This document shows positions 47,001 to 59,152 of a stretch of DNA of 64,000 nt, in pieces. The translations under genes were made by a program, and so were the position numbers. The notes under the pieces are model-generated. The model had not been told where the DNA came from. It ran no database searches and saw nothing but the letters and a program-made list of their open reading frames with translations. The stretch is from Caenorhabditis remanei (Eukaryota; Nematoda; Chromadorea; Rhabditida; Rhabditidae): NCBI RefSeq assembly GCF_010183535.1, contig NC_071331.1, positions 18,972,001 to 19,036,000 of the forward strand, in the 5' to 3' direction. Each line of letters begins with the position of its first letter. The first letter of the stretch is position 1.

Positions 47001-48048
47001 TTCGGAAAGCTTTCTGGTCAATCTGAAAAGCAGAAGGTTCTGGATGTTAAAAGTATTCTCGAATCTGAAGCAAAGAAAAGGATGGCAAGGTCATCAAGCA
47101 GGCAAAATGGTAAGAATCTAATTCTCCACTATTTAAAACTTTCACAAATTTTATCATTTCAGAAAAAGCTGAGGCTCCTCCGGCGTCTTCAAGCAACCAG
47201 ATTGCTCCAATAATGCCCGAAAAGTATGGAAGGCCAACTAACAAACGTTTGAGCCAATTAGAAGAACAGAAAGACTCAGATATTCAGAACATCGGAAAAC
47301 ACAAGGCTAAAATAGAATCAAAGACAGAATTTAGCAAGCCAGAAAGTACAGTCTTAGCTGCTAACTATTTTAAAATATTCTGTCATTTCAGGAAAAGTTG
47401 CCATAGTTTCAAGACAAGAGATTTCATTGGCGTCTTCTAGCAACCGAAATGCTCCCACAACATTCGAAAATCTTGAAGGATCAACTGGAAAAGTTCAAAG
47501 GCCAATTGGAGACAAGCAACGTTTTGTGACTGACAAAACGATTGCCGCTCCTGGAAGTTTTTCCTTAAAAAGAAAGCATGGTAACTTCCTTATTTCCCTT
47601 ATCTCTTTGAAACTAAATTTCATTTACAGAAGCAGATGATGAAGCTAACCAGCGATCCGCAAATCAACTGAAAATTGACGCGCTCAGAGAAGATTGTGTC
47701 AGAATAAGCAAAAAGATCAAGAAACATGTTTTGAGTAAATCGGAACATGTTTATGATTACATTCTGAAACAATACCATTCGGATCTGTGGGAGACGCTTC
47801 TGAAGCAGGATCTCAGCACCACCAATGGACCGGAACTCTTCAATCCGGAGAGCTTTCCAGACTGCGAGATCACTCAAAAACCTCTGAAGAAAGGAGAGTT
47901 GCCTCCTTGCTTCACTGAGGACTCCATTAAAATTGCGTGTCCGCAGTGTTTCCAACTGTCCTATACGGAACCAGAGGTGTCACAAGTGTATAGAAATAAA
48001 GTGAGGGACTCTCGGTTATACAGAAAACGATATTTTTGGTTCTCTTAG
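44051..48048 (+). CDS. Protein of unknown function, 992 residues, 13 exons
   Basis: Exons: 44051-44348, 44402-44533, 44583-44690, 44737-44868, 45291-45478, 45526-45697, 45742-45798, 45843-45968, 46087-46854, 46903-47109, 47163-47345, 47392-47580 and 47630-48048 (TAG). All introns are GT-AG; eleven of twelve are phase 1, and the CDS totals 2,979 bases. The N-terminus is Pro/Ser-rich with DIESILGI near residues 172-180. Exons 5-6 (about 224-343) encode a basic, probably helical region (RKNTPLERMF; TGARQCDVIQFF). Exon 9 (about 405-660) is low-complexity, rich in Glu, Lys, Pro and Ser. Exons 10-12 look internally duplicated (KDVMVPRQE versus KVAIVSRQE; ASSSN twice). The C-terminus has CPQC at 957-960 and ends basic and aromatic. 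No signal peptide or membrane span. Composition suggests a nuclear or chromatin protein, but that is inference. The weakest junction is donor GTTTGT at 45969. Confidence 0.8.
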
Positions 48049-48279
48049 ATTTATTTTGAATGCTGTTTTTGTATTTGCTAATCAACTTCTTGTTTTTTTT
48101 CTTTATCTAAATTGGTGCTAATTTTTAAATTGATTTTTGTTTGTACATACATATCGGTATTATCTTTTTTATTATGATCTTATTCTTCAATTTAAATTTG
48201 TTATTAATATTTATTGAGAATTTCTAAATAACTTTAATTAAATTTTTGATATAACCGCATTAATTGTTATTTTAATCTT

Positions 48280-48285
48280 AATAAA
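48280..48285 (+). terminator. Poly(A) signal AATAAA
   Basis: AATAAA 232 bases after the stop codon of the 13-exon gene, in an AT-rich 3' region. The best candidate for its 3' end. Confidence 0.5.
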
Positions 48286-48789
48286 ACTTCAGACGGAATC
48301 CTTTCAAAGTATAAGTTGAAAAAATACCTGTTTCGAGGGAACACAGAATTTTGTGTTTCAGATGGAGCTTTGATAAGTCTTTTCAAAATAACCTTTACCG
48401 TTCCTTGGAATTCCGAAATAAAAAATTTTGGCAATTATTTCAAAATTTGAAATTTTCAATATTACGTCTGCTTTCTTCAGGTCTAGCACGAGCCTCTCTA
48501 GGAGCATATCTCCCACAAATGTTACGTAAAAACTGGAAATTTCTGTTTCAAAATGTACATTTCATTGAATTAGTAGTTCGTTTTCTAATCGAATAAGGTT
48601 TTTTCATCCATCATTTATTTCAATCATGACAAGACGAATGAGTTCATCTCATCAAATCAAAAAACACGATATTTGAATTGAAAATGTCGTTCGGAACATT
48701 CGGCTTCCGCTTCAATCACATTTTGCCTGTCATTGAAACAGAAAATTTTCTTCGTCAATCGTCCATCTGTGAAACCGACAAAAATAAAA
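48286..48789. other. Spacer between the 13-exon gene and the tRNA
   Basis: AT-rich DNA with CTGTTTCA and GAAACAG words. The open frame at 48351-48596 has no recognisable content. Confidence 0.5.
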
Positions 48790-48861
48790 TTCCCATGCCG
48801 GGAATCGAACCCGGGCCGCGTGGGTGAAAACCACGAATCCTAACCACTAGACCACATGGGA
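48790..48861 (-). tRNA. tRNA-Glu (anticodon TTC)
   Basis: A 72-base cloverleaf on the minus strand. The 5' acceptor strand TCCCATG pairs with CATGGGA, followed by the discriminator A at 48790. The A box is TGGTCTAGTGG and the B box GGTTCGATTCC. The anticodon loop TTTTCAC contains TTC, which reads GAA codons for glutamate. CCA is not encoded, as in eukaryotes. All stems are intact, so it is probably functional. It is an independent pol III gene, transcribed in the opposite direction to the protein gene on its left. Confidence 0.97.
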
Positions 48862-50477
48862 GGACAGATAACAGGAGGTAGAGGGGTGTACAGATTGCGG
48901 AGGGAAACGGAGAGAAGATTAGACTCACAGCGAGTCAAATAATAATATACAGCTAATCTGAAGTTTCCAAAAATAAAATTTTAATGTTTCAAATAAATTT
49001 TCTAAATACAAACAGTTAAAAGTACAACTGCTAATTCCTCTTTATTCTGCCATCTACACAACTCTTACTCCTTGCTGGCGCCAACCATTTTCAAATTCTC
49101 GTTCCATTTCGTTGTTTCCGGTCGTTTATCCATTTTTCGTGTACCCTCTTTTCCCTCCTCCTCTCTTAAAAATAAGGAATTCCCAATGGGGAACACAAGA
49201 ACGAGGAGCATCTTATTTTTCGAATAAACGAGCCCCATTTTTCTCTCCCATTTTCACCTCTTTTCGGGAAAAGAGGAGGGCAAAAAACAGAAATACCCAA
49301 AAATGATCAGAGGTCATTATGACGTTTTTTTTGGGTTTGTGGGGGAGTTTTGGCGTTGACTGGCGCTACTTTGGCGCCTTTGATAATTTTTTACTTTTGC
49401 TGCTGTTGGGATAGTACCTAACTAAAATAACAGACGAAATTATCTAATTAAACTATTTGGAAACATAAACTTTTTTTCCATTTGTAAAAAATTTCTTAAT
49501 GTTTCAATTTGTTTTATTTAAAAGTTTTGTCTTGAAACAATACTTCCTTCTTTGAATTTATATGAATGAACAAAAATATTTCTAGAAAAGTTAATCTTGG
49601 CTGAGGTTCCTTTGGAGCGGTTTGTAGGAACTTTCATTATGGAATATGACAAGATGTTTTCAAAGAAGTAGTACCGTCATATCTTCATAGCTGAGCTATC
49701 AGATATTTTTCTGAAACAGAAAATCTAAATTAATTTCTTGGATTTAATTTTTTCTTGGAAACTTCTATACATTTAAAAATAACCAGTTCAAACCGAATAT
49801 TAGCAAGACTGTCTTCATAGATTAACGGATTTTTTACTTGTTTTGACGCTAGAGTTTTTGAAAAAGGGGTAGCTATGAACTGATATATTCTTAAATAAAA
49901 TCTCATAGAAACAATCATAGAAACAGAAACTTTTTGAGTTTTAAACAGAAATCGTTACCAGTGTTGTGAAGAAACTACTTTAGTATTGTACCCGAAACAG
50001 TGAATTTGAGTTTACGGTTAGGAAAAAATCTGTTTGTTTAGGTAGAAACCAGCAGGAAATTCGCGGCTACGCCGCGATTTCGCTGGATTTAGTTGACTTG
50101 TGAAGTTCCTAAGCAGGAACTGGAGGAATCCTTTTTCTGAACTCAAATAAGCTTTTGAGACGATGATTAATGATAATTTTCTTATGAATCTCTTTTTTTC
50201 TGTTATTTTTCTAGAGGATGTTACCGCTGAAATTTCTAGAACCATTTTTACTTTGAGAATAGATCGAAAAACGGTGAAACGTTTTTACAAAACCAAACAC
50301 TTCCTCATGAATACAACCTTTTCACTTCGTTTTAACTTTATCCAACACTGCAGTAACGCTAAAACCCCAACTTCTAAAAAAGTATTTCTGGACGTTACCT
50401 CGAAATGGAAACTCTTCCTTTCATCTTTCCATGATTTTTTGTTAGTTGCGCCGCTTTGCCGGTCAGCATAAAGTACG
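48862..50477. other. Gene-free region
   Basis: No gene recognised. The part at 49580-50010 has a diverged copy at 52945-53320. The segment 49060-49330 is pyrimidine-rich with TTGGCGCC and GCTGGCGCC words and may be regulatory. Confidence 0.45.
49580..50010. repeat. Duplicated noncoding segment, copy A
   Basis: Shared with 52945-53320: TCTAGAAAAGTT/GCTAGAAAAGTT, TTTGTAGGAACTT, ATGACAAGATGTTTTCAAA, GAGCTATCAGATATTT, AAAATAACCAGTTCAAA and CGAAACAGTGAATTT, in the same order. Confidence 0.8.
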
Positions 50478-50485
50478 GTACAAAA

Positions 50486-50900
50486 CAGAGTTGTCCGGAT
50501 TCCGAAATTCCGGGTTTTTTGACATTCCGATTCCGGTTCCGGATTCCGGAAAATTAAAATTTTCATTCCGGTTCCGGATTCCGGATTCCGGTTTTCCGAG
50601 TTTCCTTTTTCCGGAATCCAGAAGTTGAAATTTTAAAAATTGTTTGAGTTTAAAAGACAACTAAAGTACTTCTTTTTCGGTTTTGATCCTCGAAAGTAGT
50701 TTTAAACTTTATTTTATCATTAAAAACACTCGAAAAAATGACTTACATTTAGCCTTGAAAATTTATCGAATCATTCCGAATTCCGAAATTCCGGATATCC
50801 GGGTTTTTTCGTCATTCCGGTTCCGGATTCCATATTCCGGAAAATGTAAAACCTCATTCCGGATCCCGGAAATCGAAAAATGTCATTCCGTACAACTCTG
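50486..50900. mobile_element. hAT-type MITE with (TTCCGGA) termini
   Basis: Inverted ends CAGAGTTGT (50486) and ACAACTCTG (50900) with a perfect 8-bp duplication GTACAAAA (50478-50485 and 50901-50908). Each arm is made of TTCCGGATTCCGG-type words. It is 415 bp with no transposase. Confidence 0.88.
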
Positions 50901-51139
50901 GTACAAAACATCTCTGACCTTCTTACTGTAGATATTCTTGATCGCGGTTCTTCCACAAAAATTTTTTACTCACTGTCAAGCCGGTGTCGCACCCTCAGTT
51001 CAAGAATAAATCTTTGAATGTTTTGAAAGTTTTAACTCAAAAACGTTTTTGGACTAAGACTGAATTATTTTCGAAAAAAAAGTTAAGGCGGGAAAACATT
51101 AATTCTGACAAAATTTGCTTCAATTCCTTGCAAAATGAA

Positions 51140-51930
51140 AAATTTACATTTGAGTTTAATCGCAGCGACGCTCCCGGAAACTCAAAAATGAGGAACGTTC
51201 CGAAAATTCAAATGATTTTCTGGAGGCTTCTGGAAGATTCCAGGATATTTGAATTCCCGCCAAAATGGAAAATTTTGAATTCTCTCCAAAATTCAAAAGA
51301 TTTTCTAGAAGCTTCTGGAAGATTCCGGATTTTTTGAATTCCCGCCAAAACGGAAAATTTTGAATTCTCTCCAAAATTCAAAAGATTTTCTGGCGCACTA
51401 ACGATTTGGGACTGTTGCGTTTTGGAACTGCTACGCTTTGGAACTGTAACGTTTTGGAAATCCTTTAGCCTTAGACCGCGCTTGCATTTTCCACTCAAAT
51501 AGAAGATTTTAAGCCATATTTTAAATATTTTTTCTTCAATTTCTATCAAAAAAAGTAAAAATACCCATTCTTTTGTTAGAAAATGAGAAAAATGCCAAAA
51601 CGGAAAATTTTGAATTCCCTCCAAAATTCAAAAGTTTTTCTAGAAGCTTATGGAAGATTCCGGAATTTTTGAATTCCCGCCAAAACGGAAAATTTTGAAT
51701 TCCCTCCAAAATTCAAAAGTTTTTCTAGAAGCTTCTGGATGATTCCGGAATTTTTGAATTCTCGAAAGTTTTTCTGGAAGCTTCTGGAAGTTTGTAGAAG
51801 CTTATGGAACTTTTGGAAGCCTTTGGAATTTTCTCGAATTCTTTGGAAGTTTCTGGAAAGTTCTGGAAAAGTTTGGAATTTTTTGGAACATTCTGGAAAT
51901 TCTTGGGAATTTCTGGACATTGTGGCCAAA
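51140..51930. repeat. Degenerate tandem repeat, period about 86 bp, with derived tail
   Basis: The block TTGAATTCCCGCCAAAA, GGAAAATTTTGAATTC, TCCAAAATTCAAAAG, TTCTAGAAGCTTCTGG, AAGATTCCGGA recurs at about 51250, 51335 and 51670. It is interrupted at about 51388-51597 by unrelated DNA that starts with three short TTTGGAACTG-type repeats. It decays into TTCTGGAA-rich sequence up to 51930. Open frames on both strands reflect the repeat. Confidence 0.75.
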
Positions 51931-51939
51931 CTGGCTCAA

Positions 51940-52440
51940 TTTTTTTGGAGTTATGTCTTTAGGTACCCAGAATGTCATTACCAAAGTATGGACCCCGTAT
52001 TTTCAGTTGGAACCTGCTTTCCCGATTTTCGGGTTACTGTAGCTACAGTACCCCTTCAGGGGTATGGCAGTGGAAAATCTGCAAAGTGTCTCGAGGAAAA
52101 GTACGGGACTACAGAGTTAATAAATTTATCAACGTACACGAACAGTGGGAATCTGAACCTTCCAAGATATTCAGGTTCGACTGAAAATGTTCAAAACTCT
52201 GTAATTACCGTAATCCTACAGTAACTGGCCCAATTTTTTTTGGGTATCATACGGAGGGGAAAAGGTTGTTACCACCCAAGTCTGGTGTCCCATCGTTCTG
52301 TTTGGAACCCTTTTTCATTTTTTGGGTTACGGTAGCTACAGTAATCCTACAGTTATCTGGTACCTGGGGTCCAAAAAAATGAAGCGCTCGGAGGTTCATG
52401 GGTTTACCCCCAAACATCTTTTGAAACGGTTCAGAGAGAA
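51940..52440. repeat. Dispersed repeat with GTAGCTACAGTA palindromes
   Basis: TACTGTAGCTACAGTA (near 52033) and GGTAGCTACAGTAATCCTACAG (near 52329, also partly near 52209) recur within paralogous halves that share TTTTTGGGT and GGTACC/GGTACCTGG words. No coding content supported. Confidence 0.5.
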
Positions 52441-52507
52441 AAAAGTTATTCAGTGAGAAGCGTTGGACACACACACAGAACTATTCCATTAGTAGGAAGA
52501 AGATAAT

Positions 52508-52814
52508 CATACTTGTCACGGGCCGGGCCGGGCCAAAATCAGGAAAAATCTCGGCCCGGCCCGCTCGGACCGTTTTGAAACAGTTTTTGAAACATTTTTG
52601 AAAATTTGATGTTTTTTTGGAAATTTTGATGTTTTTTTGGAAATTTTTTGAAAAAAAAAAGTTTTCGAATAAAACTTCAAAATTCAATAAAAAGGTAAAT
52701 ATGTATGATAATTTAAGCATTTTTTCTCTAAATTTTCGAAAAATTTCAGAAAATTGTGTTACAAAATGAGTACACATTTTTGAATCCGGGCCGGCCCGAT
52801 TTTTGACAAGTATG
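52508..52814. mobile_element. hAT-type MITE with (GGGCC)n termini, copy 3
   Basis: Ends CATACTTGTCA and TGACAAGTATG; (GGGCC)n inside. The candidate 8-bp duplication is decayed (AAGATAAT and GAAATAAT, 6 of 8). It is 307 bp and belongs to the same family as 4403-4770 and 42834-43144. Confidence 0.8.
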
Positions 52815-52944
52815 GAAATAATGAAATAGTGAGTTTTTCTAATCTCAAATTGCTTTATATACCTTTTTTTATCTTCTTATACCACTGGGTTTTTTGAGAA
52901 GTAGAGATTGTTTGGTGATATTTGAAACAGTAATTTTTTTTCAT

Positions 52945-53320
52945 TGCTAGAAAAGTTTGTCTTAGCTTGGATGGGTTCCTTAGGCGGGATTTGTAGGAAC
53001 TTCCATAATACAGCATGACAAGATGTTTTCAAAAAAGTAGTTGCTTAACATAGCCAACAAGAATTATCACATCGCGAGCTATCAGATATTTGTCTGTAAC
53101 AGAAAAACATTTCTTGGAAACTTGTATGCTTTTAAAAATAACCAGTTCAAATGGAAAGTAACTGATATATAATTAAATAAATTCTCATAGAAACAATTAT
53201 AGAAACAGTAACTATTTGAATTTCATACAAAAATACATAAGAGTGTATTTGTGTTCTTGCATTACAGTGTTATCAGGAAATTATTATGGTACTGTATTCG
53301 AAACAGTGAATTTAAGTTTT
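52945..53320. repeat. Duplicated noncoding segment, copy B
   Basis: Diverged copy of 49580-50010 (see that entry). Adjacent sequence at about 52840-52930 is itself repeated at about 53360-53500 (ACTGGGTTTTT..GAGAAGT, TTGTTTRGTGATAYTTGAAA), so a second, shorter tandem duplication overlaps it. Confidence 0.75.
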
Positions 53321-53500
53321 AAGTGAAATGGTCAGATAGTATGAGAACGTTTGGGTAGAAATGATGAAGTAGTGAGCTTTTCTGTTTACTGAAACACTTT
53401 TTCTAATTTAAAATTGTTCGATATGTTAGTAGCCCAAATAATACTGGGTTTTTCAAGAAGTCAAAATTGTTTAGTGATACTTGAAACAGTAATGTTTTGA

Positions 53501-56500
53501 TGAAACTGCCGTTTCTGTTCCAAATTTTAAACGAAACCCTGAAATGTTTCAATTGTTTCAGTCATACTTGAAATTGTTATGAAAATTTTTTGAAACATTT
53601 GATTATTTCCATATACTATCAGAACTACGAGTTCTAAATTAAACAAAAAATATTCGAATGTTGAAGCTTTTTGTATATAGTCAAAATAATTTCCTAATAT
53701 ACAGAAACAACGATGTTTCACCACTGCAATAACTACCAAAAATTCATAAGTTTAACAGTTTTGTCTGAAACGGTGAAAATTTTTTAAATAGAATTTTCTC
53801 TCCTGCAAGCCAAAAAATAAGATAATGCCGTTGTTTGTAGATGGAAATATAGAGGTGTTCACTGATCTCTTTGTAAACGATCCATCATTAGAAATTTTTC
53901 GAAACAGTAAGTAAATCGAAACAGTAAGTAAGTTTTTCAATAAAACTAGAACAAATCTCTTTTTATTACGAGTGTCTACTAATTACATTCCAATACTGTT
54001 TGCTTTTGAACTTTATTTGAAACAGTAAATTATTTCAGTCGAATCTTTTGAAAGAGCTCAACTTTGAATTTCAAAAAGTCCTGTTTTATTGGGAAGAAAT
54101 TGTGAAACTGAATATTAGCTCGGCATAGTGCTTACAACTGCGCTCCACCGAAATGCCCTTGAAAATTTTTTTTTGTCGTGCTAAAAAAATATATTCAATT
54201 TTATATAATTTCTACCGTTAAGTCCTTATGAATAATTTTTCAAAAACTGTGATTATCATTTAGCTGCCGTTCCCAATATTCTGTGAACTCGAGGCAGCAC
54301 ATCAAGAAAATGGAAATTTTCCACTGTTTCAGTATTCTTTGAATTTTCGTAGATTCAGTTGTTATTACTGGGTAAGATTAACTAGTTTTTGCATAAAATG
54401 AGGAGAATTTCTAGAATATCTGAAACATTGTCTTTTTTATATCTGCTGTTCTCTATTCCTGTTTATATACATAAGTGAATCTTGAAATACCAAAAAAAAA
54501 CTATTTTTGGAATTATTCAGCATTCGTTGCAGCAAGATTTTGATTTTTTTCTGAAACAGTGAAATTATCCTATTCCTGGAACCCATTCCTCAAGTATACT
54601 TTTCTAAAAATAACCCCCCGAATCCAAGTGCACCTTCATTTCCTTTTTCTGCTCCTTCTCAATTCTTCTGCTCATCTTTTCCGTCGGGGGCACTTCGTTT
54701 CTGCTCAAAAACAATTTGAATTTTCCAATCTTCTTCTTTTTTCTTTTCTTCAATTATTCCGGATGTCTTCGTCAGACTTCTATTAGAAAATGACCAACTT
54801 CGTCTACTTTCCTTTTCATCACAATGGACTTTTGGCTATATCTATGACGAATTCCTTTTTATTGCAGAGATCACTTACAATTAGAAATCAAGTTTTTACT
54901 GTTGCAGTGAAATTATGAGAGAGCAATTATCTAGTTTGAAGTCATTATGATATTAGAAAATACTGTACAGCGAAATAAGAAACAATTTTTGTAGAAGGGT
55001 TACTGTCCTGCTGAAATATTATACTTCTCTGATTTGAAAAATTGTTGAAACAGCGATACATTTTTTTGGAAAGAGGTAATAAGAATAAAAATAGCAATGT
55101 TGGAAAACTTTTATTGAACTACTCACTGTTTCAGAACTCAGATTAAAAAAAATTTTCGGTTACGAATTAGTTTTGGAATTTGACTGCAATGTTCCTTCGT
55201 ATGTATACATCATATTTACACTTAATAAACCTCAAAGGTCGAGTAAAATTCTAGTTCTTAAGTCTGACTTTCTTCATTCCTCCTAATATACCTGCACCGA
55301 AATGTAGGCTTTGAAAAATAGACTGACACGTGACACAAAATCCAGACAAGCCTGATCCGGATCACATTGCAGATATTTTTGCTAAGAACGCTCTCATTTT
55401 TTCCCTTTCCGTTCACTTTTTATACTTCTTTAGCAAGGATAGGGCTTCTTTTCTCCTTTTGTTTTTTAATCTTTATTTCCTATTTCTTAATGTGAGATTT
55501 TAACTTCCTCTGGTTTATCCTTCCTGTTGTCAGACAGAGGTGTATTTTTGAAAATTTGCTGTTTCAAACAATATTTAACCAAGGTAGCTTTCTTAACACG
55601 TAGTATTCCTTCCTTTATGTCAACATCCTTCAAAAGTTAACTATCTCAAAAATACAAGAAGGTTTATTCAATTGTTCACGTAGAAATATTATTCTTGGTT
55701 GGAATTTACAGTAGAAATATTAACATTTTTCGAAACTCTAAAATTAAAAGAAATGTACTGTTTCAGAAGTTTTGATTATAAGAACTGGAACAAAATATGT
55801 TGATAACTGAATTCCTCTAAGTTTTACAATTTGGTAAGTACTGAGTCCCGAAAATTTTTTCAATCGTTCTATAGTTGAGAAAACATTTAGCACCGATAGT
55901 TTTAGCATCATTAACATTTGAAATGTCCAACTGAAAGTTACTGTTTTGAAATGTACAATGTTTCAGTAAATTCTAGTTTTGATATTGTTTTGATATCAAT
56001 AAAATCACAACATTTCACATAAATGAAAAATATAGTTCCAACTGCGTTTTTCTTCATTAGTAACTTTTAAAATTAAAATTTCAAGTAGTTTTCTATTTCA
56101 CAAATGTATTCTTTATCTGAAGCACATATAATGACACAGGCATATAAATTCACTGTGTGTTTTGGTCATCTTTAGCTTTTTCATTGATATTCTATATGAA
56201 GTTCAATTGTCATAAGTTGAATACAATAAAAACAACGTCGTCGGTAAGATTTTTTAGTTGAAACAGAAAAATCTTACAATTTGTGACGCAACATGTCTCA
56301 AATTCAACCGATCAAGTTGCATTTTTAGGAAATGAAATTCTGTTTCAAAACTTTTATAATTGAAGTGCAAGTTATTCTCTGCTGTTTTTTCTTCATTTGC
56401 TTTAGAGAAACATTTTACCAATTAAAAATTGTTGGAAGTGATCAAGATTGTTTTTTGCTCAAGTTTTTTAGAGAGGATTTGAACAAACAAAGTATCAACT

Positions 56501-59110
56501 AAAAATTATAGGTTTAATAGACACAATTCTTAAAAATTAGAGACGCACTAGCAGACAATCTCAAACTCGACCTTTTCTTTTTGAAAAACTAAAACTGACG
56601 TCATGAACACAACAGGTTAATCCCAAAATTACTTTTTTTTCCATTTTCATCTCTCTTTAACCTAGAGCATCCATTCGAAATAGTACTCTAAATCGAGAGA
56701 TTTCCAGAGAATCAGAGAAAGGATCACCACACCGCCGACGGCGATTTGTCCCCCCTCTTCTACCCTTCTTTTTTCTTCTTCTTCTTCCTTCTTCTTCATC
56801 TTCTAACTCAAAAAAAGAGACAACAACAACTGTTTCTTTTTCATTTCTCTTTCGACCAAAAAGACACCCGAAGAATAAGAGATTTCTCTCTGATTCTCTG
56901 GAGATCTCTCCCTTTATATCTTCTGATAAAATGAGCTCTTTTCCCTCCCAATGAGATCATCATTATCATCAGTGAAGCTATTTTTAGCAACCACCCTCTG
57001 AGTTTTATTGTTTCAATCGGTGGGAAAAAGGTGTGAAAATAATTTGTGGTGGTTGGTCAAAGAGGTCCAAAACTCATTGTTTTTTTTTGGGAAACTCTGA
57101 CTTCTTTTCATATTTTTCAACAATTTCGATCACCTAGTCGTCAATATTTTACTGTTCCATGAGAGTTTGTAGTAATTTTCGAGTTTTTTGATTTAATGCT
57201 GTTCGATCTTAGTACATAGTATTTTTTTAAGCAGGACCACTAATATTCAGGAACTTTGAAGAATCGATTGAAATCGAAAGCTATTGTTTATGAAATAAAC
57301 TTTGGTAAACTCCATTAAATTTAGCTGCAATCTATAAGAATTAGTCCGAAAACCCCGAATTTTACCCTGAAACCCTTGAACAAAGTCTTTTAAATTAAAC
57401 CTTGTGATTTTACTTCGAAGCATTTTGAAACCATTAAAATTAGACTGTTTCAATCAAACACCAAATGAAATTATTGTATTTCTGCCTTAGTGTAAGGCGC
57501 GTTCAACGTTCTTTTTTTTAATTTCAAACTTGAAACTTTTTGTTTCAGAATAACCGTTTACGCTCTCTGTACTTTTTTATGAATAGTACCGAATCGCTTT
57601 TAGAATCGGAATGTCAAAAAATTAAAGAAGTTTCACCAAGATGTTTGTTTACTAAACAACCAAACTTTTTTTATTGGAAATCCATTTAAATATTTTATTT
57701 TTTGTTTCGTGAATCAGCGAACTTTTTGACGATATTTTTTTGGTATATTTTCTGAAATAGGATTTTGCTGCAACATCTATATCAGACAAAGAGACTGTTT
57801 TACTTAATATTCGTTCATACAATGTTTTGAAGTTAAGAAAACTATGAAACAGAAAATCAAATTAAACAAAAATTTTATTTTGAACTTTTGCTCATTTTCC
57901 TGCGTTTTGGTAACTCAACAGGAGATAATTGTTTTTTTTTATCGAAGGCGAAAATGAAGGAGAATCTACATTCCATTTATCGGAAATGCCTTTACAAAAC
58001 AGTGAAACAGCAAAATAAATTATTGTATTTCTGCCTTAGTCCGCAGTACAGTTCAACCATAATTTCAAACTTGAAATTTCCTGTTTCAGAATAACCTTTA
58101 TTTCCTCTGAACTTTTTACGAATAGTATCGATTTCGGTCTATATACATTTTTAGAATTTGAATATCAACAATTTAAAGAAGTTTGTTTACTGAACCACTA
58201 GATTATTCTTTTTAATGGAACTCTGTTAAAAAAAGTAAATTTTTTGCTACAAGAATGAGCCAGGTTTTTTTTTGTAAATTTTCTGAAACAGGATTTTGCT
58301 GCAAAATCTATTTCAGAGTTTACTTTATACTGTTTTATACGATGTTTTGAAGTTAAGAAAGTTTGGAAACTGATAATCAACAAAAAAATTACGTTTTGAA
58401 CTTTTGCTCATTTTTGTGAGTTTTGGTGTCTCAACAGGAGATATCAGAATTGTTTTTAAAAAAATCCAAGACGAAACAGAGGAACAATCTTTATTCTATT
58501 TATCGAAAGTAGTTTTGCAAAACTGTGAAACAGTAAAAACATTTTCAACGTTCCTGATAACTCAAGAATGGAAAAACAAACTGTCGTAATTAGTGTTGAG
58601 TTTCCTTTCCGCTTTAAACTATACCTGAACTGACAGTATTTGATTTGTGAAAATATTGAAACAGGGAAAAGTTTAGGTCCTAATTATCAGAATTGGAAGT
58701 AGTTTTGTTTGAAATCCGACTATGTACTTGTCGATTTCTAACAACAACTTCCCGACTTTCGGATATTATAAGTTTTGAAACAGAAACGAGTATTCTGAAT
58801 TTTGAATACTTACTGCCATCTGTTTCACTATGCATCATGGCTATACTTCTGGAACAGTGATTTCAAATATTTTTTCAAATCAATAACTTTCAAGTTCTTA
58901 AAGTCCGTCGCAAGAAAAAGAGTTGCTTGTTGGTGCAAACCGAATGAACTCAATTTTGAGATATCAGGAATAAATAGTTCTTGAAACAGTGAATTTTTTC
59001 TTGTAGTAAGTTAAAGTCGATGAATTACAGGCTGGAACCGACTATATTTTTAATGAAAAAATTTAGAAACAGTAAAAAATCGCTAACCTGAAATTTCGAG
59101 AGTTTCTGAA
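53501..59110. other. Gene-free region with GAAACAGT motifs
   Basis: No exon, RNA or complete transposon recognised. GAAACAGT or CTGTTTCA words recur throughout (for example near 53904, 54018, 54552 and 55127). A composition island at about 56640-56990 holds inverted words (AGAGATTTCCAGAGAATCAG and CTGATTCTCTGGAGATCTC), possibly regulatory. Tandem duplication at 57430-58600 is listed separately. Confidence 0.45.
57430..58600. repeat. Tandem duplication of about 0.5-kb noncoding units
   Basis: Two to three diverged units share TATTGTATTTCTGCCTTAGT, TTTCAGAATAACC, ACTTTTTAYGAATAGTA, CAGGATTTTGCTGCAA, GATGTTTTGAAGTTAAGAAA, TGAACTTTTGCTCATTTT and CTCAACAGGAGATA (starts near 57470, 58020 and 58390). 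Confidence 0.8.
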
Positions 59111-59120
59111 AAATGTGAAA

Positions 59121-59152
59121 ATAATTATTATTATTATTATTATTATTTATTT
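59121..59152. repeat. (ATT)n microsatellite, 3' tail of a LINE
   Basis: About eight ATT repeats. On the minus strand this is a (TAA)n tail following the LINE fragment's 3' region, as seen in CR1/RTE-type elements. Confidence 0.8.

Noticed and set aside
47620..47955. 111-codon minus-strand frame
   Set aside because: Antisense shadow of exon 13 of the plus-strand gene, which has consistent splicing.
51739..52224. 161-codon frame, and several minus-strand frames over 51.2-51.9 kb
   Set aside because: They lie on tandem TTCTGGAA/AAATTC repeats and the GTAGCTACAGTA repeat; open on both strands.
54115..54165. tRNA-like words (inverse of GCATAGTGCTTACAACTGCG)
   Set aside because: Looks like an A-box fragment on the minus strand, but no B box or cloverleaf was found nearby.
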